A DNA stretch of 5,412 nucleotides, from the NCBI GenBank assembly GCA_038211505.1, contig JBBQVO010000212.1, positions 1-5,412 of the forward strand. Direction: 5' to 3'. This DNA comes from JBBQVO01 sp038211505. GTDB taxonomy: Bacteria > Chloroflexota > Dehalococcoidia > DSTF01 > JACRBR01. Position numbers and translations under genes: made by a program. A model generated the notes under the pieces. The model was not told the DNA's origin. It did not search any database and saw only the letters and a list, made by a program, of their open reading frames with translations. This document shows positions 1 through 5,412 of the stretch, piece by piece. Numbering within the stretch: position 1 is the first letter of the stretch; every line of letters starts with the position of its first letter.

Positions 1-50
1 CGCAGAATCACAGGCGGAAGAGCGTGTCGATCGACGCGGGCCGTTGACCG

Positions 51-557
51 TTAGCGGAGGACGAAGGCGAGGACGATCAGGGTGATGACGACCATCGAGG
101 CGAGGATGGCGATGCGGCGGAGTTCGTGCATGGCGTAGTCGGTGTCCCGGCGGGCGAGTCCGGCGAGGTCGACGTCGCGCCGCTTGCGCACGCCCTGCTG
201 CTGCAGCGCGCGCACAGCGTTCGGGAGCCGGACGCCGGCGCGTGGAACCGTGACGGACGCCGCAGGGGCGGCGGCCATCGCGCGTGCGTTGCGCGACGTG
301 CGAGGTGGCTCCTCCGTCTCGGGCACATTGGGCATCGCGACCACGCCATCGGCGAGCAGCGCGATCTCCGGCTCGGTGGCGGCTGCTTCTTCGGCGACGG
401 CCAGCGCTGTCGGATCTTCGACGAGGTCGGCGTCGGTCGGCGCGTCGAACTGCTCCGTCTCGGGGGAAGATCCCGGGCGCAGATAGCTGCGGTCGGTGCG
501 CTTCTTCTTGACCTGAAGGCGTCCATCGCGAACGAGCGGTCGGTTCTGCTTCGGCAC
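51..557 (-). CDS. Hypothetical tail-anchored membrane protein, 168 aa
   Basis: I do not recognise this family. The protein has three visible parts. Residues 1-30 are basic (a KKKR patch near residue 18). Residues 32-82 are acidic and rich in Ala, Glu and Pro, and look disordered. A second basic patch (RKRR, about 114-117) leads through a conserved-looking stretch (RRDTDYAMHELRR, about 136-148) into one hydrophobic helix at about 149-167 that ends in a final Arg. There is no signal peptide, so the expected topology is a cytoplasmic body with a C-terminal membrane anchor. The start is GTG at 557-555, chosen because GAGG lies 5 nt upstream (GAGGAACAC then GTG); the stop is TAA at 53-51. It follows the glycosyltransferase gene in the same direction after 162 bp that contain a possible promoter, so it may be transcribed separately. 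Codon use matches the neighbours. That it is a real gene is likely; its function is unknown. Confidence 0.72.
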   Translation of the reverse strand: MPKQNRPLVRDGRLQVKKKRTDRSYLRPGSSPETEQFDAPTDADLVEDPTALAVAEEAAATEPEIALLADGVVAMPNVPETEEPPRTSRNARAMAAAPAASVTVPRAGVRLPNAVRALQQQGVRKRRDVDLAGLARRDTDYAMHELRRIAILASMVVITLIVLAFVLR

Positions 558-601
558 GTGTTCCTCATCTGCCCGTCGCGCGCCGCGCGGGTCGTGAAAT
601 T

Positions 602-640
602 GCCTCGCAGTATAGCGGGAGCGGGCGGTTCGTCGTTAGC
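602..640 (-). promoter_or_regulatory. Possible promoter of the 168-aa protein gene
   Basis: Reading the minus strand, TATACT (614-609) matches the sigma-70 -10 consensus at five of six positions and lies about 52 nt before the GTG start. No good -35 hexamer is present at 17-18 bp; the best match there is AACGAC-like and weak. I see no intrinsic terminator between the end of the glycosyltransferase gene (720) and this point, so read-through from upstream is also possible. Confidence 0.33.
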
Positions 641-719
641 GGGAGGTGTTAGGAAACCCGCAACGCTTCGCCGGCCGCAAACCCTGACGCCCAGCAACGA
701 ACGACTAACCCCGACCGAG

Positions 720-2576
720 CTACGCCTTCTCCGTCACCTTGTACTCCAGCCGGCGGCCGAGGAACAGGCGCACCTGCGCGTCGAGCGCGGGCAGGGCGGT
801 GAAGGCGAGGGTGATCGGCGCCATCAGCGCCCACTGGGCGAACTGCACCGGGTATAGGTACCACTTCCAGCGCTTCGGCCGCGCCGGTCGCATCATCATG
901 TCGAGCACGATCATGCCGAGCAGCGGAATCATGCACGGCATCAGGATGTAATGCGATGACGTGATGAACCACGTCGGGATATTGTGCTGCGCGAAGGGAT
1001 GCAGGCCGAACAGGCCGCCCCAGCCGCTCGCCGACATGTTGGCGGCAACGCCCGTGATCAGGAACCACTGTGACGACCAGAGCACGTGGTTCTCCGTCAG
1101 GCTCCACGTTCGCCGCAGTCGCCTAAAGAACGGTATCTCCGGATGAGCGATGCACTGGCGGATGGCGTACGGAATGTCGGAGCAGCCCCAGGCGTGACGG
1201 CGAGCCTGCTGGTAGTGCTCCCAGAACGTCCGCTTGTACGACAGCGCGCGCACGCCATCGTTGCCGACCGGCAGCAGGATCGGCTGCACTTCCGGCTCGC
1301 CGCCGAGCTCGAAGAAGCACTTGAGGAACATGTGCCAGTCTTCCGGCACGACGTCGACGTCCCAGTACCCGACGTCGTGGCACATGCGCATGCTCAGGCT
1401 GTACGTCGACTGCGGGAACAGCACGGTGTATTTGCGCACGAGCTTGGCGAGATGGTTGATGCCGCCAAGGCTATTCTGGATGCGCAGGGGCGCCGGCACA
1501 TCCCAGACGTTGTTGTAGTAGAAGATCGGCCCCTGCCAGAACGTCCGGTAGCGCTGCGGGTGCGTCGCGAAGTAGTACGTGAGGGCGCTGAAGTAGCGGG
1601 GGTGGAAGAGCGTGTCAGCGTCGCAGCTCGTGACGGTGAGCTGGTCGAGATCGTAGCCCATCTCGTCGCAGAATAGGCGCTTCGCTTTCTTCGCCGCCCA
1701 CGCCTCGTTCGACGATTTGCCACGCACCTCGCCGGCGATGTCGCTTGGGTGCGTCGTACCGATCATGGCGAGAAAGCGTTGCCCGAACTCGGCCTGTAGG
1801 AGCTCGAATCGTTGCGGCGCCTCGACGTCGGCCGCCTCCATCGCGATCACGACGAGCAGCTTGTCGTGCGCGACTTCGCTCTCGGCCAGTTTGCCAAGCG
1901 TCGCCTGCAACTTGGCGACGGATTCCTTGAACGTCGGGATGATGATCAGATGATGCACATCGTCCCAGGCGATGACGTCGGTGCGCGTCATCGTCTCGGC
2001 GTCGAAACGTTGACGCCAGTCCACGCGCGACGTTGCTTTCATCGCGCGATAGCCCTTGACGGTGTGGATGCCCATGTTGAGCGAGCGCCACGCCCAGTAG
2101 ATATCGAAGCCGAGCAGCATGACGACGAGGGGGATCGGCAGGAAGAACGCGCCCCAGACGAGCGTCGAGATCAGCGCGATGGCGAGTGTGAATGGCAGCA
2201 TCTCGAGCGCGCGCTGGAAGAGTCGGTCCCAGGTCGTAACGTGTACGCGCTCTCTGACGGCGGTCGCCACATCAACGACGGGCTGGGCCATCTCGACGAG
2301 ATCGATCGCCGGCAGCGGCCGCCGCGGCGCTTCGAGGACGGCCGTGGTTCCGGTTGCGCGCGCGATACGCTGCTCGGTGAACGGCGCCGGCGTGATGGTG
2401 GCGGAACCACCACCGCGTCGATGCAACGCTGATGGCACCTCATCGAAGTCGCGGGCGGCCACGGGCTCCCAGACGGCGCGAAAACTGGTGGCGGGCTTCG
2501 CACGGTTGCGCGTCGGTTTGATGGCGGGTTTGCCTCCGTGCACAGTGTTCGCCGGGTACGAAAAAAGGTCGTCCAT
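720..2576 (-). CDS. Membrane family-2 glycosyltransferase (GT2, processive-type architecture)
   Basis: Predicted inverting GT-A glycosyltransferase of the inner membrane that transfers sugar from a nucleotide donor; acceptor and product are unknown. Residues 1-120 are a Pro/Arg/Ala-rich, probably cytoplasmic extension. Two membrane helices follow at about 128-163. The catalytic domain runs from about 208 to 465, with the strand-loop IIIPTFKES (211-219), GKSSNEAW (286-293), the metal-binding DAD (319-321, in SCDADTLFHP), the catalytic-base ED (412-413, in VPEDWHMFLK), and QARRHAWG (457-464) at the place of the QxxRW acceptor-site motif, with His replacing Trp. About four hydrophobic helices follow (roughly 500-515, 535-560 and 575-602). 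The helix-GT2-helix layout and the QxxR motif resemble synthases such as cellulose synthase or MdoH, but overall similarity looks modest, so I give no symbol. ATG at 2576 is the first possible start, because an in-frame TGA lies seven codons upstream; its ribosome site (GAAGG, 15 nt away) is poorly spaced. Expression is predicted to be under a c-di-AMP riboswitch directly upstream. Confidence 0.9.
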   Translation of the reverse strand: MDDLFSYPANTVHGGKPAIKPTRNRAKPATSFRAVWEPVAARDFDEVPSALHRRGGGSATITPAPFTEQRIARATGTTAVLEAPRRPLPAIDLVEMAQPVVDVATAVRERVHVTTWDRLFQRALEMLPFTLAIALISTLVWGAFFLPIPLVVMLLGFDIYWAWRSLNMGIHTVKGYRAMKATSRVDWRQRFDAETMTRTDVIAWDDVHHLIIIPTFKESVAKLQATLGKLAESEVAHDKLLVVIAMEAADVEAPQRFELLQAEFGQRFLAMIGTTHPSDIAGEVRGKSSNEAWAAKKAKRLFCDEMGYDLDQLTVTSCDADTLFHPRYFSALTYYFATHPQRYRTFWQGPIFYYNNVWDVPAPLRIQNSLGGINHLAKLVRKYTVLFPQSTYSLSMRMCHDVGYWDVDVVPEDWHMFLKCFFELGGEPEVQPILLPVGNDGVRALSYKRTFWEHYQQARRHAWGCSDIPYAIRQCIAHPEIPFFRRLRRTWSLTENHVLWSSQWFLITGVAANMSASGWGGLFGLHPFAQHNIPTWFITSSHYILMPCMIPLLGMIVLDMMMRPARPKRWKWYLYPVQFAQWALMAPITLAFTALPALDAQVRLFLGRRLEYKVTEKA

Positions 2577-2596
2577 GATGAATGGGTCCGACCTTC
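2561..2596 (-). terminator. Riboswitch-controlled intrinsic terminator spanning the GT2 start codon
   Basis: On the minus strand AAGGTCG (2595-2589) pairs perfectly with CGACCTT (2571-2565). A G-U pair can be added at 2596/2564. An inner stem, CCAT (2585-2582) with ATGG (2576-2573), closes a TCATC loop, and a small internal loop (GAC opposite A) separates the two stems. A run of U follows (2566-2561, six in all, the first two paired in the 7-bp stem). This is the form of an intrinsic terminator placed just after the aptamer. Unusually, the ATG of the glycosyltransferase gene (2576-2574) sits in the inner stem, and the U-run encodes residues 4-5. The hairpin would also hide the GAAGG that is the only Shine-Dalgarno-like sequence, so it could block translation as well as transcription. 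Confidence 0.75.
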
Positions 2597-2635
2597 AAAG
2601 CCTACGAGGTTAGCTGGCGGCTTAGGGGAGAAGGT
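2591..2635 (-). promoter_or_regulatory. Predicted antiterminator of the c-di-AMP switch
   Basis: Two perfect helices compete with the P1/terminator fold. AAGCC (2623-2619) pairs with GGCTT (2602-2598), and ACCTTC (2635-2630) pairs with GAAGGT (2596-2591). The two stack, with a TCCCCT bulge on one side and a single U on the other. Forming them consumes the 3' strand of P1 (GGCT, 2602-2599), the loop and 3' arm of the aptamer hairpin at 2641-2624, and the 5' arm of the terminator. The aptamer-plus-terminator and antiterminator states are therefore mutually exclusive. The pairing is seen directly; its regulatory use is inferred. Confidence 0.55.
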
Positions 2636-2720
2636 TCCCCTCCCCGCATGCTGCGGGGTTCAGCCCAGGATCCGGTTCGGGTCCCCCGCTCTCCACCCGT
2701 CGGCGGAGACTCGGCTGTAC
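2597..2720 (-). promoter_or_regulatory. Cyclic di-AMP riboswitch (ydaO/yuaA family)
   Basis: This cis-acting RNA is expected to bind c-di-AMP and switch the downstream gene off. Minus-strand landmarks follow the family consensus in order. AGCC (2716-2713) forms P1 with GGCT (2602-2599). A hairpin of CTCCGCC and GGTGGAG (2708-2702 and 2697-2691) closes a GACG loop. The near-invariant GCGGGGGACCC follows (2689-2679), then TGGGCTGAA (2668-2660) in the position of the family's GGGGTGAA element. Next are a perfect 7-bp hairpin with a 3-nt loop (2658-2642) and a 6-bp hairpin (2641-2624). The hallmark CCGCCAGCTAACCTCGTA then occupies 2620-2603. The aptamer lies about 15-20 nt downstream of the predicted transcription start and is followed at once by a terminator hairpin. 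Members of this class usually precede cell-wall hydrolase, potassium or osmolyte transport genes; here the target is a membrane glycosyltransferase. Family assignment is from recalled consensus and was not run against a covariance model. Confidence 0.93.
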
Positions 2721-2736
2721 GTGACTATTCAATTGT

Positions 2737-2773
2737 CTGGTCGATCTTAGGGCCGCTTTGAATCACCTGTCAA
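2737..2773 (-). promoter_or_regulatory. Sigma-70-like promoter of the riboswitch/GT2 unit
   Basis: Reading the minus strand, a perfect -35 hexamer TTGACA (2773-2768) is followed after 18 bp by TAAGAT (2749-2744), four of six matches to TATAAT. Transcription should begin near 2738-2736, leaving a short leader before P1 of the aptamer at about 2716. The fit of promoter, aptamer, terminator and gene in one direction supports all four. An inverted TGTC/GACA pair overlaps the -35 region (2768-2779). Confidence 0.72.
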
Positions 2774-2958
2774 GAGACAATCGCGTCATCGCGGGCACAT
2801 AAATGCGGATTCGTTGGGACCGATAGCAGTTTGCGAGTCTGGATCGACGCCGTGCTCGCCACGGTATGCGAATCTGAGATGGCAGTTTTGAGCCGGTCGC
2901 GTGACGACCGACGGCCGTACGTTGGATGTCTCGAACATAACGCATACGCGCGCCGGGG
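2774..2958 (-). other. Non-coding stretch between the GH57 gene and the GT2 promoter
   Basis: Together with the promoter and riboswitch this makes a 382-bp gap between genes. In this part I see no convincing gene. It holds one notable stem-loop. On the minus strand, GTCGGTCG (2912-2905) pairs with CGACCGGC (2899-2892), including one G-U, around a 5-nt loop. This lies 47 nt after the GH57 stop and could end that transcript, but no U-tract follows. A weaker 5-bp hairpin (CCGTG/CACGG) is present near 2847-2863. Confidence 0.45.
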
Positions 2959-5064
2959 CTACGAGGTGCCGTCTGCGGCGCTCCACGTCAGATCGAATGC
3001 AGACGTCGCACCCGGTGCGAGATCGAGCGCACGCACGATCGCGATGCAGACGCCCTGCATGACGCGCTCGACGCCACCTTCGGACGATGAGATGCTCTCG
3101 ACCGGAAAGTGCCAGATGTCGGCGCGTTCGCTGATCGCGCAACGCACGGTGTATGCGGCGCTGCCGCGTATGTCGAAGGCGGAGACGGCGCGGGCGACGC
3201 CCGGAGCGGCGCTGAGATCGGCCGTGGCGCTCGCCGCCTGGTCAGAGGTCAGCGTCGCGATGCGGTCGTCGCCGCCGTCGGATTGCGGCGGCGAGATGTT
3301 CCATTCGCTGACGAAGAGCCCTGATCGGCGCTCGGCGCTGGTGTTCCTGCAGACGTAACGGACGGCGACGCGTTCGGCGTCGGCGACCTCGATCTGTTTT
3401 TCAATCGACCAGCCGCCGTGCTCGCGGCCCATCGAGACGCGCGCCGGCACGTCGTTGCTCGCGCTCGCGCTCGCGCTCCAGGCGCCATCGGGCTCGAACA
3501 TCGTCGCGGCTTCGTTGCGCGCGAACTGCTCGACGGTCGCGTCTGGCGCGAGGACCCACTCTTGCAGTCCGGCGCGGCGGTGACGATCGAAGACGAGCGC
3601 GTCTGCAAGGCCTTCGTGCTTGACGCGCACGCTGCCGTGGATGTTCGTCGCCTCGCTGGCCGTCTGCTGCTCGATCCCGTCGATCAACGCCTGGTGATAG
3701 GCCTCCCGGCGGCGCGTCAGGACGTCGAACAGCGCATGGTCGCGCTGCCGCAGATCGAACTCGCTGACCATGCCGCCGAGATGCGGATGGATCAGCAACG
3801 AGATCGCGCGCGACTGCACGAGGATCTCGTCGTGGCCGTCGAAGTCGTAGTCGGCCGTCGTGATGGCATGCGTCGGCGATGCGGCGCGCGCACCGTCGGC
3901 GAGACGCTCGGCTCGCACGAGGTTGCGGTTCGTCGCCGCGCGGACGTGGCGCAGGTAGAGGCCGCCGAAGACACCGTGCCAGTACGGGCAGTTGCACTGC
4001 GCCCGCCACAGGGCCTCACGCGCAGCGGGCGCTTCGATCGCCGAGAGCTTCGCATCGATGCGAAGGCCGCGCTTATGCATAGCGTTCGCCTCCGGGTACT
4101 TCGCGAGAAAGTAACGCCAGAAGCCGCCCCGCAGGTATCGCTGAACATCGTCGCGATGATCGTGATCGATCTCCTCCGTGACGCGGTGATACTCCGCGGC
4201 CGAATCCGCGGGCAGCGCCCACTCCATCATCTCGGCATACGACGCCGCGGGCAGATACGTGAGGCCGAGCGCGTCGAAGCGCTCGGCATATTCGCCGGGC
4301 GTCGTCATCTCGAGCCAGTCGCTCTCGGCTTCCAGTGCGGAGAAGAAGCGATCGATCCAGCCGCGCTCCCAGACGTGAGCGTAGGTCGTCGGCCAGGCGC
4401 CGAACTTCTCGCCGTCATCGCCGAGAATGATGTACGGCGCTTCATTGCGCGCCGTGTCGGCGATCTGACGCAAGTCGGCGATCACCTGCTCTACGTCGGC
4501 CCAGGGGATCGTGTAGCGGAGGCGCTGGCTGCCGGGGAAGAGCCGCACGCGCTTCCCCTGATCTTCCGTGATGTAGTAGCCGTCGAGTTGAACATCGCGC
4601 ATGCCGGACATGCGGAAGTGCGCATCGTCGACCAGCGTCCAGCGCACGCCGGCATCGGCAAGCGGCGCCGGCAGTCCCGGCTCCCACACACGCTCTGTTA
4701 GCCACAACCCGGACGGCCGCTGCCCGAACTGCGCTTCGATGTACGACGTGAGTTTGGCGATCTGTCCGGCCTTATCGCCATCGGGGATCATCGGCAGGAT
4801 CGGCTCGTAGTAGCCACCGGTGAGCATTTCGATCTGGCCGCGATCGCAGAGCGCGCGCAGGCGGCGCATGTAGTCCGGACGATGCGCGGCGATCCAGTCG
4901 AACAGGCAGCCGGAGTTGTGCAGCGCGATGCGCACGCCGGGATGGCGTTCGAGCGCTTCGAGCATCGGCCCGTATGCCTGCTCGTAGACCCGCTCGATCA
5001 CGGCGTCGTAGTTGCCGACCGGCTGATGATTGTGCAGCACGATGCCAAGGTGCAGGCGCGTCAT
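2959..5064 (-). CDS. GH57 4-alpha-glucanotransferase / alpha-amylase family enzyme
   Basis: Retaining glycoside hydrolase family 57 enzyme, expected to act on alpha-1,4-glucans (glycogen or maltodextrin) in the cytoplasm; no signal peptide is seen. The conserved regions are present in order: HNHQP (11-15), GGYYEP (83-88), WLTERVWEP (121-129) with Glu124 as the predicted nucleophile (Glu123 in T. litoralis glucanotransferase), GDDGEKFGAWP (215-225) with Asp217 as the predicted acid/base by alignment with GH57 branching enzymes, and TTPGEY (254-259). A DUF1925-like helical part follows (about 275-380; ASYAEMMEW, RGGFWRYFL, YWHGVFGGLYL), then a DUF1926-like beta domain (about 400-697; HDEILVQS, TRRREAYH, WHFPVES). 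At 701 aa it is close to the T. litoralis enzyme (about 660 aa). The motif set fits 4-alpha-glucanotransferase (EC 2.4.1.25) best, but alpha-amylases of the same subgroup share it, so substrate and reaction are open. ATG at 5064 has GAGGA 6 nt upstream. It lies 138 bp after plsY, and the GT2 downstream has its own promoter. Confidence 0.93.
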   Translation of the reverse strand: MTRLHLGIVLHNHQPVGNYDAVIERVYEQAYGPMLEALERHPGVRIALHNSGCLFDWIAAHRPDYMRRLRALCDRGQIEMLTGGYYEPILPMIPDGDKAGQIAKLTSYIEAQFGQRPSGLWLTERVWEPGLPAPLADAGVRWTLVDDAHFRMSGMRDVQLDGYYITEDQGKRVRLFPGSQRLRYTIPWADVEQVIADLRQIADTARNEAPYIILGDDGEKFGAWPTTYAHVWERGWIDRFFSALEAESDWLEMTTPGEYAERFDALGLTYLPAASYAEMMEWALPADSAAEYHRVTEEIDHDHRDDVQRYLRGGFWRYFLAKYPEANAMHKRGLRIDAKLSAIEAPAAREALWRAQCNCPYWHGVFGGLYLRHVRAATNRNLVRAERLADGARAASPTHAITTADYDFDGHDEILVQSRAISLLIHPHLGGMVSEFDLRQRDHALFDVLTRRREAYHQALIDGIEQQTASEATNIHGSVRVKHEGLADALVFDRHRRAGLQEWVLAPDATVEQFARNEAATMFEPDGAWSASASASNDVPARVSMGREHGGWSIEKQIEVADAERVAVRYVCRNTSAERRSGLFVSEWNISPPQSDGGDDRIATLTSDQAASATADLSAAPGVARAVSAFDIRGSAAYTVRCAISERADIWHFPVESISSSEGGVERVMQGVCIAIVRALDLAPGATSAFDLTWSAADGTS
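3457..3478. repeat. Short in-frame hexanucleotide tandem repeat inside the GH57 gene
   Basis: The unit GCTCGC occurs 3.67 times without mismatch. On the coding strand it gives an alternating Ser-Ala run at residues 530-536, in the C-terminal beta domain and probably in a surface loop. Because the unit is six bases, a change in copy number would add or remove two residues without breaking the frame. Confidence 0.8.
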
Positions 5065-5070
5065 GTGCGA

Positions 5071-5075
5071 TCCTC
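5071..5075 (-). promoter_or_regulatory. Ribosome binding site of the GH57 gene
   Basis: GAGGA on the minus strand, 6 nt before the ATG at 5064-5062. It fixes the start at this ATG, which also places the HNHQP motif at residue 11, as usual for intracellular GH57 enzymes. Confidence 0.7.
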
Positions 5076-5129
5076 ATCATGCGGCGACGGCGTGGCCAAC
5101 AACAGTCTACGCCGGTGATCCGTCGCGTG

Positions 5130-5160
5130 ATATCAGTTCTCGCGATGCGGGGAGTGGCAA
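5130..5160 (-). promoter_or_regulatory. Weak candidate promoter of the GH57 gene
   Basis: On the minus strand TTGCCA (5160-5155) is followed after 19 bp by TGATAT (5135-5130), three of six matches to the -10 consensus. It lies just past the plsY stem-loop and about 65 bp before the GH57 ATG, which is a reasonable place. The match is poor, and transcription from plsY cannot be excluded. Confidence 0.27.
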
Positions 5161-5164
5161 GCCG

Positions 5165-5201
5165 GCGACAACCGCTCTGCACGGCGATGCAGGTTGGTCG
5201 C
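5165..5201 (-). terminator. Stem-loop immediately after plsY, probable transcript end
   Basis: On the minus strand GCGAC-c-AACC (5201-5192) pairs with GGTTGTCGC (5173-5165): nine base pairs with one bulged C at 5196. Above it, TGCA (5191-5188) pairs with TGCA (5181-5178) around a 6-nt loop, with GAGC bulged on the other side. It starts one base after the plsY stop codon. No U-run follows, so it may act as a weak or Rho-assisted terminator or protect the 3' end of the message. Confidence 0.5.
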
Positions 5202-5202
5202 G

Positions 5203-5412
5203 CTACCGCGAGCTCGCGCTCTCGCGCGTTGCCGCGGGCACCTCGCCGGTCGCCCGCTTGTCACCGCCACGACCGATCTTCGGCTCGGTACCGAGGCGCA
5301 GTCGTTCGATGTTGGCACGGTGGCGGTAGACGATGATCACGGCGGCGCCGATCGCGTAGGCGGCGTAGGCCCACGGGCTGATGCCGAGCGCCGCGAGCAC
5401 GACGAACAGCGC
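5203..5412 (-). CDS. plsY: Glycerol-3-phosphate acyltransferase PlsY, C-terminal part (cut by window edge)
   Basis: The last 69 residues of PlsY, the membrane enzyme that moves an acyl group from acyl-phosphate to glycerol 3-phosphate in the first step of phosphatidic acid synthesis. The frame stays open to the window edge, so the true start and about two thirds of the protein lie beyond 5412. Visible are the last membrane helix (roughly the first 28 residues here) and the third conserved PlsY motif, YRHRANIERLRLGTEPKIG, which holds the RHRxNIxRLxxGxE signature of the cytoplasmic catalytic loop. After it comes a tail of about 22 residues, polar, rich in Arg, Ala, Ser and Glu, longer than in many PlsY proteins and probably disordered. 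The stop is TAG at 5205-5203. A GTG at 5400-5398 is an internal Val codon and not the start. Confidence 0.9.
   Translation of the reverse strand, partial: ALFVVLAALGISPWAYAAYAIGAAVIIVYRHRANIERLRLGTEPKIGRGGDKRATGEVPAATRESASSR

Noticed and set aside
1..50. TCGATCGA palindrome near position 27
   Set aside because: A short self-complementary sequence in GC-rich DNA, with no supporting hairpin or gene context before the window edge.
49..645. Similar GTTAGCGG(G)AGG segments at 50-59 and 635-645
   Set aside because: Too short and imperfect to call a repeat, and one copy lies at the stop codon of a gene.
126..857. A 243-codon plus-strand open frame opposite the small hypothetical gene and the end of the GT2
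   Set aside because: It overlaps two better-supported genes and the gap between them; its Arg/Gly/Ala/Leu-rich product shows no recognisable motif.
1812..2432. Plus-strand open frame of 206 codons opposite the GT2 N-terminal half
   Set aside because: Antisense shadow: charged, Arg/Asp/His-rich composition, no motif, fully inside a gene with clear GT2 signatures.
2533..2537. GGAGG on the minus strand inside codons 14-15 of the GT2, a possible ribosome site for a downstream start
   Set aside because: No ATG, GTG or TTG lies in frame at a suitable distance; the codon about 10 nt downstream is ATC.
2786..3142. Minus-strand frame of 118 codons overlapping the GH57 3' end and running into the gap
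   Set aside because: It starts inside the GH57 gene in another frame, without a ribosome site, and the product is Arg-rich with no motif.
2831..3358. Plus-strand open frame of 175 codons covering the non-coding stretch and the end of the GH57 gene
   Set aside because: Its product has no domain or hydrophobic pattern, and most of it is antisense to the DUF1926 region.
3418..4701. A 427-codon open frame on the plus strand opposite the GH57 gene
   Set aside because: It lies wholly inside a gene with all family motifs in place, its product is dominated by Arg, Ala, Val and His as expected of an antisense frame in GC-rich DNA, and I see no domain or good ribosome site.

Overview
The window is about 63% GC by eye and every gene in it reads on the minus strand. 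The gene order is plsY (C-terminal part only, at the high-coordinate edge), a GH57 glucanotransferase/amylase-family enzyme, a membrane family-2 glycosyltransferase (GT2), and a small tail-anchored hypothetical protein. A high-GC bacterium is certain, because a PlsY acyltransferase and a bacterial riboswitch are both present. The style of the proteins and the presence of a ydaO-type riboswitch would suit Chloroflexota or an actinobacterium-like lineage. That placement is an impression and has not been tested.

Region by region, following transcription from right to left. 5412-5203 is the end of plsY, closed by a strong stem-loop (5201-5165) that has no U-tract. 5064-2959 is a 701-residue GH57 enzyme with its conserved motifs intact and the DUF1925 and DUF1926 domains of the Thermococcus litoralis 4-alpha-glucanotransferase type. 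2958-2577 is a 382-bp non-coding stretch and the most informative part of the window. It holds a sigma-70-like promoter (TTGACA, 18 bp, TAAGAT) followed by a clear cyclic di-AMP (ydaO/yuaA) riboswitch. A terminator hairpin with a U-tract comes next, and the first codons of the following gene lie inside it. 2576-720 is the 618-residue membrane GT2. After a 162-bp gap with a possible promoter, 557-51 encodes a 168-residue protein with a single C-terminal membrane segment.

The central reading is that c-di-AMP, a second messenger tied to osmotic and cell-envelope homeostasis, controls a membrane glycosyltransferase by premature termination. The parts of an OFF switch can be traced base by base. 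P1 of the aptamer and the terminator are compatible with each other, and both compete with an antiterminator that uses the loop of an aptamer hairpin. The GH57 enzyme lies upstream of the switch promoter and should be independent of it, although both neighbours act on sugar polymers. The polymer made by the GT2 cannot be told from the sequence.
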